Assembly: GCA_949948825.1 (NCBI GenBank)
Contig: CATLIJ010000064.1
Span: forward strand, 1 to 11,084
Direction of reading: 5' to 3'
Source: an uncultured Clostridiaceae bacterium
GTDB taxonomy: Bacteria; Bacillota; Clostridia; Lachnospirales; Lachnospiraceae
DNA length: 11,084 bases
Shown: positions 1-6,106 of the stretch, piece by piece
Position numbering within the stretch: position 1 is the first letter of the stretch
Layout: each line of letters opens with the position of its first letter
Notes under the pieces: generated by a model
Told to the model about the DNA's origin: nothing
The model's database searches: none
The model's input: only the letters and a program-made list of their open reading frames with translations
Made by a program: the position numbers and the translations under genes

Positions 1-1387
1 CGTGATAAAAGCGCTCCGGTTCCTCCCCTGATGGATTTTTCCCGGTATCAAAATAACTGAATGTACTCAGCGCAACCTTATTCATATAGAGATTCATGGC
101 TTTCACATCTCCTAACAGCAGCGCCTTCACAAAATCATTATAATCATCCTCAGTCTCTGCAAACCAGTCATGAATCATGGACCGGAACATCAGACGCACT
201 TCCAGGTTTGTCAGCATCAGCTCATACTCCTGACGCCATTCTCCAAACCCGGTCACACAAACCTGATAGTTCTTCACCTTGACATATCCGCTGGCAAGCA
301 GCAGGCTCCAAATTCCGTTCTTCTTTCCGGACAGCTGATTATAGACAATCTGCTCATCCATCTCCACCTTTATGGATCTTCCCTCCATCAGCTGCTCAAA
401 TTCCTTCTTGACCCCTTTTCCTCCCTCCCGCAGCAGCTTGCTTACCAGACTATTGGAGCTGGAATTGGCCCAATAAGTCCCAAACTGTCCCTTGTCCAGA
501 TAATTTAAAATGGACCATGGATTATAGATCTCCCTCTGATTTCCAAAGGTAAAACCATCATACCAGCTTTTCACATCCTGTTTCTTATCAGACAACCCGT
601 ATTCATCCAGCGCTGCAAATACCTCTTCCTCTGTAAATCCAAAACAGTCCTCATATTTTCCCGAAGTTGTCATCACCACCTCCAGGTTATTTAGATCAGA
701 AAAGATCGATTCTTTACTCACTCTTGTAATGCCAGTCATAATCGCCCGCTCCAAATAGGGATTGGTCTTAAAGGCAGCGTTGAACATGCTTCGGATAAAA
801 GCAGACAGTTCTTCCCAATATCCGTTTACATATGCCTCCTGCAAGGGGGTATCGTATTCATCCAGGAGAATGATTACCTTTTTGCCATAATAGCGGGATA
901 AATAACCACACAAAGCTTTGATCGAACCAGAAGCAACATAATCCTCCATGTCATCGCAAATATTAAAAAAATCCCTCTTCTCACTTTCGCTTAACAAATC
1001 TCCCTGTAAAAGGAAGCGATGTTGGTTGTACAATTCTTTTATACTGCCGCATATCTTCTTTCTCGTCTGAATATAAGAATTTTCCTTTATATCAGCAAAG
1101 CTGAAAAACAACACCGGATACTTCCCCTGCTGCTTCCGAAGTTCCTCATTCTCCCATACCTCAAGCCCCTGAAACAAGTCCTCTCTTCCCTCATACCGGA
1201 CTGAAAAGAAGGCTTCTGTCATACTCATGGTCAGCGTTTTCCCAAATCTTCTCGGACGGGCGATCAAAGTGACCTGATCCCCGCCCTCCCACCATTCCTG
1301 GATAAAGTGGGTCTTGTCAATATAAAAGAAATCCTTACTCCGAATTGTCTCAAAATCCTGATAACCAATCCCCACGGTCCTTGCCAT
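1..1387 (-). CDS. AAA-ATPase-like protein (PF09820 type), C-terminus cut by window edge
   Basis: 462 codons read without a stop from 1387 to the left edge. The start region (IGYQDFETIRSKDFFYIDKT) is typical of the AAA-ATPase-like family found in Bacteroidetes and Clostridia. A Walker A region, ARPRRFGKT, lies near residues 43-51, and Walker B, VIILLDEYDTPL, near 171-182. A later block, AIMTGITRVSKESIFS, is also family-typical. The reading stops at GEEPERFYH, about where the C-terminal PD-(D/E)XK nuclease-like domain (PF08011) usually begins, so that domain should lie outside the window. The start at 1387 is chosen for its AAAGGAAAG ribosome binding site. In-frame ATGs at 1438, 1453 and 1471 lack one. 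The biological role of this family is not settled; ATP binding is well supported, nuclease activity is inferred from the family. Confidence 0.9.
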   Translation of the reverse strand, partial: MARTVGIGYQDFETIRSKDFFYIDKTHFIQEWWEGGDQVTLIARPRRFGKTLTMSMTEAFFSVRYEGREDLFQGLEVWENEELRKQQGKYPVLFFSFADIKENSYIQTRKKICGSIKELYNQHRFLLQGDLLSESEKRDFFNICDDMEDYVASGSIKALCGYLSRYYGKKVIILLDEYDTPLQEAYVNGYWEELSAFIRSMFNAAFKTNPYLERAIMTGITRVSKESIFSDLNNLEVVMTTSGKYEDCFGFTEEEVFAALDEYGLSDKKQDVKSWYDGFTFGNQREIYNPWSILNYLDKGQFGTYWANSSSNSLVSKLLREGGKGVKKEFEQLMEGRSIKVEMDEQIVYNQLSGKKNGIWSLLLASGYVKVKNYQVCVTGFGEWRQEYELMLTNLEVRLMFRSMIHDWFAETEDDYNDFVKALLLGDVKAMNLYMNKVALSTFSYFDTGKNPSGEEPERFYH

Positions 1388-1492
1388 GATTTCTCTTTCC
1401 TTTCTCTTCTCATCCGTTTCACTAAGAAACTGTTCCATTCTGCTAAAAAGCATATTTATTTGACCAATCATTTTGCTTACAGGTATAACTAC

Positions 1493-1521
1493 ATTTTAAC
1501 ACGAAACTTTTTTCCAATCAA
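1493..1521 (-). promoter_or_regulatory. Sigma-70-type promoter of the AAA-ATPase gene
   Basis: On the minus strand TTGATT (1521-1516) is followed by a 17-bp spacer and TAAAAT (1498-1493). The predicted start is near 1486, giving a leader of about 100 nt before the ATG at 1387. Confidence 0.5.
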
Positions 1522-1531
1522 GGTAAGGAAC

Positions 1532-1596
1532 CGTCCATTTTCCAAGCAAATACCAGCCGTGAACAATAACCAACAGCATTATTGCTCACATGGACG
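1532..1596. repeat. Compound inverted repeat in the divergent intergenic region
   Basis: An inner stem, GTGAACAATAA (1559-1569) against TTATTGCTCAC (1579-1589), has a 9-nt loop and one mismatch that becomes a G-U pair when read from the minus strand. It is flanked by an outer 7-bp stem, CGTCCAT (1532-1538) against ATGGACG (1590-1596). There is no T tract on either side, so it is not an ordinary terminator. It lies between the two divergent promoters and outside both predicted transcripts, so a DNA-level element is as likely as an RNA. The rest of the 335-bp gene-free stretch 1388-1722 holds only the leader and promoter of the AAA gene and the ferredoxin promoter. Confidence 0.45.
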
Positions 1597-1634
1597 TCTT
1601 CCTGATTTTTCAATCTGAAAATCCTAACCCTTCC

Positions 1635-1674
1635 GTGACAATATCACAGAAATTTTCCTCCTGACGCATATAAT
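1635..1674 (+). promoter_or_regulatory. Crp/Fnr-type operator plus -10 box (class II layout) of the ferredoxin operon
   Basis: GTGAcaataTCAC (1635-1647) is a perfect inverted repeat with GTGA/TCAC half sites. A perfect TATAAT lies at 1669-1674 with no recognisable -35. With a start near 1681, the operator centre at 1641 falls at about -40, where class II activators of the Crp/Fnr family bind and replace the -35 contact. The spacer between half sites is 5 bp instead of the usual 6, which is the main weakness. The likely binder is the Crp/Fnr protein encoded at 2514-3173. Confidence 0.5.
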
Positions 1675-1722
1675 AAAGATTACAATCAATCAAAATCCAT
1701 CAAAGCTTAAGGAGAAATACAT

Positions 1723-1950
1723 ATGGAAACCATAAAAAGGAAAAAAAGAAAGGCATTTGTAGATGAAAATTTCTGCGTTGCCTGCGGCTGCTGCGCCAAA
1801 GTATGCCCCATGTCTGCCATCCATGTTCCAAACGGCATCATGGCCAAAGTAGATTTACAAAAATGTGTGGGATGCGGCAAATGCGCCAAAGAATGTCCTG
1901 CATCTGTCATTGCGATTCAGGAGGTGGAAAATGAAAAAGAAATGGTATGA
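1723..1950 (+). CDS. Small 2x[4Fe-4S] ferredoxin-type protein
   Basis: A 75-residue protein with two complete cluster motifs: CVACGCCAKVCP (Cys18, 21, 24, 28) and CVGCGKCAKECP (Cys48, 51, 54, 58), both CxxCxxCxxxCP. This is the pattern of bacterial 2[4Fe-4S] ferredoxins, which carry low-potential electrons in the cytoplasm. The N-terminus is strongly basic (KRKKRK, residues 5-10), perhaps for docking to a partner or the membrane. The ATG follows an AAGGAG site. The last 20 bp overlap the next gene, whose ribosome binding site lies inside this one, so the two are translationally coupled and likely work together. The partner enzyme is not in the window, and the specific pathway cannot be named. 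Confidence 0.9.
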   Translation: METIKRKKRKAFVDENFCVACGCCAKVCPMSAIHVPNGIMAKVDLQKCVGCGKCAKECPASVIAIQEVENEKEMV

Positions 1951-2509
1951 TTACTTGTGGGTTGTGTCTCTGACCTACCTTATTCTGGGATTTTTTAACA
2001 TTCTCTTTGCTTGGTTGGGATTGTTTTGCTTTTTTATTCCCCTGATCATCTCCCTGGTAAATGGAAACAAAGGCTATTGCAACCGCTACTGCGGTCGGGG
2101 ACAGCTATTTGGACTGCTGGGAGGTTCCTTTGGTCTGTCACGGAAAAAAGATATTCCAATGTGGATGAAAAGCAAATGGTTCCGCTATGGATTTCTGACC
2201 TTTTTCCTTGTCATGTTTCTGCAAATGCTATGGAATACTTATCTGGTTTTCACAGACGTCAGAAGCCTGAAACAGGTAGTCACACTCCTGTGGACCTTTA
2301 AGCTGCCCTGGCACTGGGCCTACCATGGAACCTTGTTTCATCCTGGGGTTGCCCAGTTTGCATTTGGCTTTTACAGCGTCATGCTGACCTCCACGGTTCT
2401 TGGTCTGATCACCATGGCCCTGTTTAAACCCCGCAGCTGGTGCGTCTACTGCCCTATGGGTACCATGACCCAGCTAATCTGCAAGGCGCATCCTCACAGG
2501 AAATCCTGA
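1931..2509 (+). CDS. Membrane 4Fe-4S binding protein (NapH/YccM-like, Fer4_5 type)
   Basis: A 192-residue protein with several hydrophobic segments (about residues 8-28, 30-44, 86-104 and 145-165). It has two short cysteine motifs facing one side: YCNRYCGRGQLF (Cys50, Cys54) and WCVYCPMGTMTQ (Cys171, Cys174). This fits the polyferredoxin-like membrane family that relays electrons between quinone or flavin partners and soluble ferredoxins. It carries only these two pairs, fewer than NapH or YccM, so it may hold a single cluster. The start at 1931 is preferred to an upstream ATG at 1865 because GGAGGT lies 6 bp before it, inside the ferredoxin gene. The downstream neighbour converges with 4 bp between stop codons. 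Electron donor and acceptor are unknown. Confidence 0.8.
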   Translation: MKKKWYDYLWVVSLTYLILGFFNILFAWLGLFCFFIPLIISLVNGNKGYCNRYCGRGQLFGLLGGSFGLSRKKDIPMWMKSKWFRYGFLTFFLVMFLQMLWNTYLVFTDVRSLKQVVTLLWTFKLPWHWAYHGTLFHPGVAQFAFGFYSVMLTSTVLGLITMALFKPRSWCVYCPMGTMTQLICKAHPHRKS

Positions 2510-2513
2510 TCCT

Positions 2514-3173
2514 CTATCCCTCATGAAGCTGCTGCAGCCGTTTGACATCCAGTATTTCCACCATACCACGGGCCAGCTTCACCATGCCCTCGCCCTGAAA
2601 ATAGCGGAGCATCCGGGTAATGACCTCCCGGTGTGTCCCCAAATGGTTGGCAATAGCTTCATGAGTCAGCTTCAGCTTTCCTGTCCCCTCCAGTGCCATC
2701 TCCTCCAACAGAAAACCTGCCACTCTTTTATCCAGGCTCTTCCACATAATTTGTTCCATTAACCACATCACATCGGAAAAGCGGCTGGCCATAATCTCAT
2801 TTGTATAATTTGCCACCACAGCTGACTCCTCCATGATCTCCCGGTAAATCCTGGCAGGGATAATAAAAACCCTGGAATCCTTCTCTGCCTCCACCATCAC
2901 ATCAAACCGGATATTATTGAGAATGCAGGACGCAGAAAACAGACACAAATCCATGTCAAGGAGCCGGTAAATCGTAATCTCCCGCCCCTCCTCCGAAAGA
3001 ATGTATACCCTGAGCTGCCCCGTCTGAATCAAGAGCAGACCAGTACAATCCGACGTTTTATGCAGCACAGTCTCTCCCTTTTTAAAAGACTTGTCAATGA
3101 CACAGCCCGTCAGACGATCTTGCTCGGCAGGCGTCAGCTTCTCCCATATAGGAAAATAATTTTCAAGAGACAT
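2514..3173 (-). CDS. Crp/Fnr-family transcriptional regulator
   Basis: A 219-residue protein with an N-terminal cyclic-nucleotide-binding-like beta barrel (about 15-115), a dimerisation helix (about 118-148) and a C-terminal winged helix-turn-helix (about 165-212). The recognition helix, THREVITRMLRYF (from 180), aligns with CRP helix F: R182, E183 and R187 match the CRP residues that read GTGA. Cysteines sit at 24, 43, 77 and 83; the pair in DLCLFSASCIL is in the sensor domain and could sense redox or NO, but the N-terminal Fe-S motif of FNR is absent. The start at 3173 has a GGAG site 6 bp upstream; the ATG at 3185 has none. It converges on the ferredoxin pair and probably activates it. The ligand is unknown. 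Confidence 0.88.
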   Translation of the reverse strand: MSLENYFPIWEKLTPAEQDRLTGCVIDKSFKKGETVLHKTSDCTGLLLIQTGQLRVYILSEEGREITIYRLLDMDLCLFSASCILNNIRFDVMVEAEKDSRVFIIPARIYREIMEESAVVANYTNEIMASRFSDVMWLMEQIMWKSLDKRVAGFLLEEMALEGTGKLKLTHEAIANHLGTHREVITRMLRYFQGEGMVKLARGMVEILDVKRLQQLHEG

Positions 3174-3323
3174 TCTACTCTCCATTCTTAAACGCTTCTT
3201 AATCTTAAACTCCTCATAAAATTCTCTCTGGCCTTAAAACACTCTATGTCTAATAATACCATCTTTTTATCATAATGAAAAGCGTTTTTCCCCATCAGGC
3301 GAACACCTGATATTTCCTGGATC

Positions 3324-3352
3324 TTGTACCTGCCACAGAAATGTGCTAAACT
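3324..3352 (+). promoter_or_regulatory. Possible promoter of the SUKH gene
   Basis: TTGTAC (3324-3329), a 17-bp spacer and TAAACT (3347-3352) preceded by TG (extended -10). The -35 match is weak. A small inverted repeat, CACAgaaaTGTG (3334-3345), fills the spacer and could be an operator. The rest of the 3174-3421 interval shows only a weak 5-bp hairpin (3295-3310). Confidence 0.3.
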
Positions 3353-3421
3353 GGACTTATTACAGTACTGCACAGTTTTCAATAATTTTCAGACAAATAC
3401 AGGCAAAAGGAGGAAATTTCT

Positions 3422-4105
3422 ATGACAACAGCCAAAAAATATCTGAATCTATTAAAGGAACGTGAACCGCAATTATGGAAAGAACCTATGGAAGAATCCA
3501 CATTCACCGAGCAGGATTTGCTGATCATTGAAAAAGGTCTTGGATATGCTCTGCCCATACCATACCGTGAATTTTTATTAAGCTGCAAAATGCCAGAAGA
3601 CATCACTGTACTTGTCTCTTTTTGCGGCGATTCCTTTGCCAACTCATGGGAACAGACATTCTCCCGGGAAAAGAATGCCTATGTCTCCCGGCCAGAATTT
3701 GACATTGGCCCCACTGTTGAATTTGAATGGCACAATATAGCCGGAAAAAACGGAGAAGAATTTTTGGAAAATCTGAAAAAAGAGCAAAGCGTACAGGATG
3801 CACTTCCCTGCTTTTTAGAGGCAGGTTTTATCGGACTTGGCAATGTATATGGGTATCTGACATACCTGGATTTGGTAAACGGCGGCATTGTCACCATACA
3901 CGAAGAAGGAATCTATGATATGCTCATTGATGATGGCGTGAATTGGGAAAGCGCCAAAGAAGTAAGAGATTATATGGAATCCCGGCTTTATATCTGCAAG
4001 AATTTCAACGATTTTCTCCGTTTTACATGTACAGGTGACTTTCTTGATGAAAACGAGGCTAAATTTCCAACAACAGAAGAGTTAGATCGGGATTATTCTT
4101 ATTAA
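3422..4105 (+). CDS. SMI1/KNR4 (SUKH superfamily) protein, orphan
   Basis: A 227-residue soluble protein. The SUKH signature is seen at residues 28-53 (FTEQDLLIIEKGLGYALP, then IPYREFLL). A second conserved block, GFIGLGNVYGYLTYLDLVNG, is at 135-154, and a C-terminal FNDFLRF at 195-201. SUKH proteins are mostly immunity proteins that bind and neutralise polymorphic or contact-dependent toxins, often in arrays near toxin cassettes. Here no toxin, secretion gene or second immunity gene is in view, so it may be an orphan or have a cell-wall or housekeeping role. The ATG follows an AGGAGG site. A strong hairpin separates it from the convergent Rpn-like gene. Family assignment is good; the function is inference. 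Confidence 0.8.
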   Translation: MTTAKKYLNLLKEREPQLWKEPMEESTFTEQDLLIIEKGLGYALPIPYREFLLSCKMPEDITVLVSFCGDSFANSWEQTFSREKNAYVSRPEFDIGPTVEFEWHNIAGKNGEEFLENLKKEQSVQDALPCFLEAGFIGLGNVYGYLTYLDLVNGGIVTIHEEGIYDMLIDDGVNWESAKEVRDYMESRLYICKNFNDFLRFTCTGDFLDENEAKFPTTEELDRDYSY

Positions 4106-4114
4106 CCCTCAGCA

Positions 4115-4171
4115 ATGCTGGCCAAGGGTTCCCTGGACCTCCCCATCCAGGGAATATCCCCCTTCCAGCAT
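4115..4171. repeat. Long hairpin between convergent genes
   Basis: Three stacked stems make 21 bp: ATGCTGG (4115-4121) with CCAGCAT (4165-4171), AAGGG (4124-4128) with CCCTT (4160-4164), and TTCCCTGGA (4129-4137) with TCCAGGGAA (4146-4154). There is a CC bulge on one side, a 5-nt bulge on the other and an 8-nt loop. No T tract follows in either direction. A second fold, AACCCT (4104-4109) with AGGGTT (4125-4130), would exclude part of it. It may stop or stabilise both convergent transcripts. Confidence 0.5.
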
Positions 4172-4211
4172 CATAAAAAGTCTAAATTTGAAACCTGTTG
4201 ATTTTATTTTG

Positions 4212-5243
4212 TCATCGGCCCGATGAAGTACTGGCAAGCTTTGCCACTACTTTAAGATCCAAATCTGCAAACTCCGCTATTTTTTCCAGTGTTACCTCTC
4301 CATCTGTTATCATTCTTAAAGCAAATTTATACTTTTCCTCTTGTATTGCCTGCCTTCCTCTCTGCTTTTCCTCTTTTACTGCCTGCTTCCCTCTCTGCTT
4401 TTCCTCCTCTACTGCCTGTCTCACAGCCTCCTCTTTTTCTTCCTCAAAAATCATTGCCACTTTTGTCATCTGGATCGCCCTCCTTATGTTTTTTGCACTG
4501 TCTTCATCTATAATTTTATCTGCAAATGTCAGAATGCCTGCCAGAACAAACAGCTGTTGCTCCCTGTTCCGAATTTTTACTGCCAGCTTCACTGTCTCCT
4601 GAATCTTCTTTTCTTTTTCCTCCCTCTTTTTGTATGAGAGCGGCAAAATGATAAATTCCATCTGTTCCCTGTCATTCAGCACATCTCCACGCTCAACCTT
4701 TTCCTGCAAATGCGCCAATATTCCGTCTCCATCCAATTCGGACAAAAATGCTGATTCCACTACCAGCTTTACTGCTCCTACATTATATTCCCCTGACACC
4801 TCCTCCTTCCGAATATCCCCGGTGTACACCACAATCATTCGCAAATTCGGACATCTGCTGCCTTCCTTCTCATACCGATTCACAATTCCGGTAAGATAAT
4901 TCAAATACTTCACCTTATTCTCTTTTTTATATTCACTCTCATAATCCACCAGCGCTACAGTTCCATCCTCCAACTCTAACAGATTATCCAGGCGAAGCTC
5001 ATTCACCTTTATCGTTGGAATATTGGTCGGCAATACAGCCTTAATTTTTCCCATCTCTATTCCATATATCTGAAAACTTTTTCCCTTTAACTGCTCGGCA
5101 AACATTTTGCTGGTAATATCCTTATTCTGGTAAGCAATATCCCTTCCTTTATTCTTCTCAAGATTTTTCCGGTTGGTTTTCCCTTTTGCCGCCTTAAAGC
5201 TTTCTGCTCCGGAAGATTCCACCCCGGGCTTTTTTCCGCGCAT
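4212..5243 (-). CDS. Rpn-like PD-(D/E)XK nuclease / putative transposase-family protein
   Basis: A 343-residue protein. A basic N-terminal tail (1-35) precedes a nuclease-like core in which VNELRLDNLLELEDG (80-94) and ALVDYESEY (97-105) resemble the PD-(D/E)XK layout: D86, then D100-x-E102, with Glu where Lys is usual. The C-terminus, TDGEVTLEKIAEFADLDLKV (313-332), is the helical ending common in Rpn/COG5464-type proteins. Between them lies a charged helix of four 11-residue repeats (268-311). Rpn proteins of E. coli promote RecA-independent recombination; whether this one cuts DNA is unproven, and the residue changes make it uncertain. The ATG follows AGGAGG. It is transcribed away from the ybaK-like gene, from a divergent promoter region. 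Confidence 0.7.
   Translation of the reverse strand: MRGKKPGVESSGAESFKAAKGKTNRKNLEKNKGRDIAYQNKDITSKMFAEQLKGKSFQIYGIEMGKIKAVLPTNIPTIKVNELRLDNLLELEDGTVALVDYESEYKKENKVKYLNYLTGIVNRYEKEGSRCPNLRMIVVYTGDIRKEEVSGEYNVGAVKLVVESAFLSELDGDGILAHLQEKVERGDVLNDREQMEFIILPLSYKKREEKEKKIQETVKLAVKIRNREQQLFVLAGILTFADKIIDEDSAKNIRRAIQMTKVAMIFEEEKEEAVRQAVEEEKQRGKQAVKEEKQRGRQAIQEEKYKFALRMITDGEVTLEKIAEFADLDLKVVAKLASTSSGR
4332..4430 (-). repeat. 33-bp tandem repeats encoding an 11-residue helical repeat
   Basis: Three consecutive 33-bp units at 4332-4364, 4365-4397 and 4398-4430. The first two match at 29 of 33 positions; the third keeps only the first half well. They encode EEEKQRGKQAV, KEEKQRGRQAI and flanking degenerate copies, a hendecad pattern that favours a long charged helix or coiled coil. 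Confidence 0.8.
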
Positions 5244-5248
5244 TTTTT

Positions 5249-5290
5249 CCTCCTGCTTTATTCATTTTATCTGGATTTTTAAAAGCAGGA
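5249..5290 (-). promoter_or_regulatory. Hairpin covering the ribosome binding site of the Rpn-like gene
   Basis: In the minus-strand RNA, TCCTGCTTT (5290-5282) can pair perfectly over 9 bp with AAAGCAGGA (5259-5251), closing a 22-nt loop. The right arm includes four of the six bases of the AGGAGG site (5254-5249), which lies 5 nt before the ATG. Folding would limit translation. This holds only if transcription begins upstream of 5290, as the promoter at 5377-5405 predicts. Confidence 0.5.
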
Positions 5291-5376
5291 TTTCATTTAG
5301 AAAGAATAGAATCTTCACAGATGCAGCACGCCGCAGAATCGGTCCTGTTGACCGCAGAAATCTTTGCTTTAACTAT

Positions 5377-5405
5377 ATTATATCATCCATAATCGGATAT
5401 TGCAA
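5377..5405 (-). promoter_or_regulatory. Promoter of the Rpn-like gene
   Basis: On the minus strand TTGCAA (5405-5400), a 17-bp spacer and a perfect TATAAT (5382-5377). The start is expected near 5370, giving a leader of about 127 nt that contains a small CGGTC/GACCG hairpin (about 5342-5356) and the ribosome-binding-site hairpin. Confidence 0.6.
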
Positions 5406-5426
5406 TGATTTTTTCCTGTTAAATGT

Positions 5427-5455
5427 CTGTCATTTTTCTCATTGTATGCTATAAT
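5427..5455 (+). promoter_or_regulatory. Promoter of the ybaK-like gene
   Basis: CTGTCA (5427-5432), a 17-bp spacer and TATAAT (5450-5455) with an upstream TG one base before it (extended -10). The start is expected near 5462, about 104 nt before the ATG. It is back to back with the Rpn promoter; the two -35 boxes are 21 bp apart. Confidence 0.65.
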
Positions 5456-5470
5456 AAATTAATTACTGTT

Positions 5471-5521
5471 CATTAGAGCAACTTCTTGTCCAACGGAGCC
5501 AGACAAGAAATTGCTCTAATG
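5471..5521 (+). repeat. 20-bp stem-loop in the ybaK leader
   Basis: The left arm (5471-5490, from CATTAGAGCAA to TTCTTGTC) pairs with the right arm (5502-5521) over 20 positions with one C/A mismatch, around an 11-nt loop. Read on the minus strand the mismatch becomes a G-U pair. No T tract follows on either side, so it is not a classic terminator. It would sit near the 5' end of the ybaK mRNA. Confidence 0.7.
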
Positions 5522-5565
5522 CAGAAAAACATTCCACATAACCAATAACACATAAGGAGGATATC

Positions 5566-6072
5566 ATGGCTATCGAAAAAGTCAAAGCATATTTTCATCA
5601 ATACGGCATCGCAGACCGGGTGCAGGAATTTGAGATGTCCAGCGCCACCGTAGAACTGGCGGCACAGGCACTAAATTGTGAGCCCTGCCGAATCGCCAAA
5701 ACACTTTCCTTCCTGGTGGACAATCAAGCCATACTGATCGTCACAGCAGGAGATGTAAAAATCGACAATGCAAAATACAAGGCCAGATTTGGCGTGAAAG
5801 CCAAAATGCTCACACCTCCTCAGGTGGAAACATTCATCGGCCATGGAATAGGCGGAGTCTGTCCCTTTGCAGTCAACGACCAGGTGACAATCTACCTTGA
5901 CATTTCCCTGAAGCGGTTTGAAACCGTCTTTCCTGCCTGCGGCAGCAGCAATAGCGCCATTGAATTGTCCATGGAGGAGCTGGAGAAATACTCCGGTTTT
6001 TCAGCCTGGGTTGATGTGTGCAGGGAAAAAACCGATTCCATGCCCCCTGCCTCCGTAAAACCTTGTAATTGA
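5566..6072 (+). CDS. ybaK: YbaK/EbsC-family aminoacyl-tRNA deacylase
   Basis: A 168-residue protein of the YbaK/ProRS-associated editing domain family. Such proteins hydrolyse mischarged tRNA (for example Cys- or Ala-tRNA-Pro) in trans in the cytoplasm. Family marks are CRIAKTLSFLVD (41-52, with the conserved Lys45), KYKARFGVKAKML (70-82), GIGGVCPFAV (94-103) and the GSSNSAIEL loop (126-134). Length is usual for a stand-alone domain. The ATG follows a strong AGGAGG site. It is monocistronic here, facing a decayed MATE gene downstream. The exact substrate cannot be read from sequence; close relatives are often annotated only as YbaK/EbsC or prolyl-tRNA deacylase. Confidence 0.88.
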   Translation: MAIEKVKAYFHQYGIADRVQEFEMSSATVELAAQALNCEPCRIAKTLSFLVDNQAILIVTAGDVKIDNAKYKARFGVKAKMLTPPQVETFIGHGIGGVCPFAVNDQVTIYLDISLKRFETVFPACGSSNSAIELSMEELEKYSGFSAWVDVCREKTDSMPPASVKPCN

Positions 6073-6106
6073 AGTATTTTCCTTTTCATAGTCTTAACAA
6101 TTTCTT

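Noticed and set aside
1865..1930. Upstream extension of the membrane 4Fe-4S protein
   Set aside because: It would overlap the second ferredoxin motif in another frame, and the ATG at 1931 has a proper ribosome binding site.
3188..3382. Minus-strand 64-residue reading upstream of the Crp/Fnr gene
   Set aside because: It needs a TTG start, has no good ribosome binding site, and matches no family I know.
4332..4430. CRISPR-like array from the 33-bp repeats
   Set aside because: The units are contiguous without spacers and lie in frame inside a coding region.
5264..5292. TAAAAT close to the Rpn-like gene as its -10 box
   Set aside because: No -35 is found at a suitable distance; the promoter at 5377-5405 is far closer to consensus.
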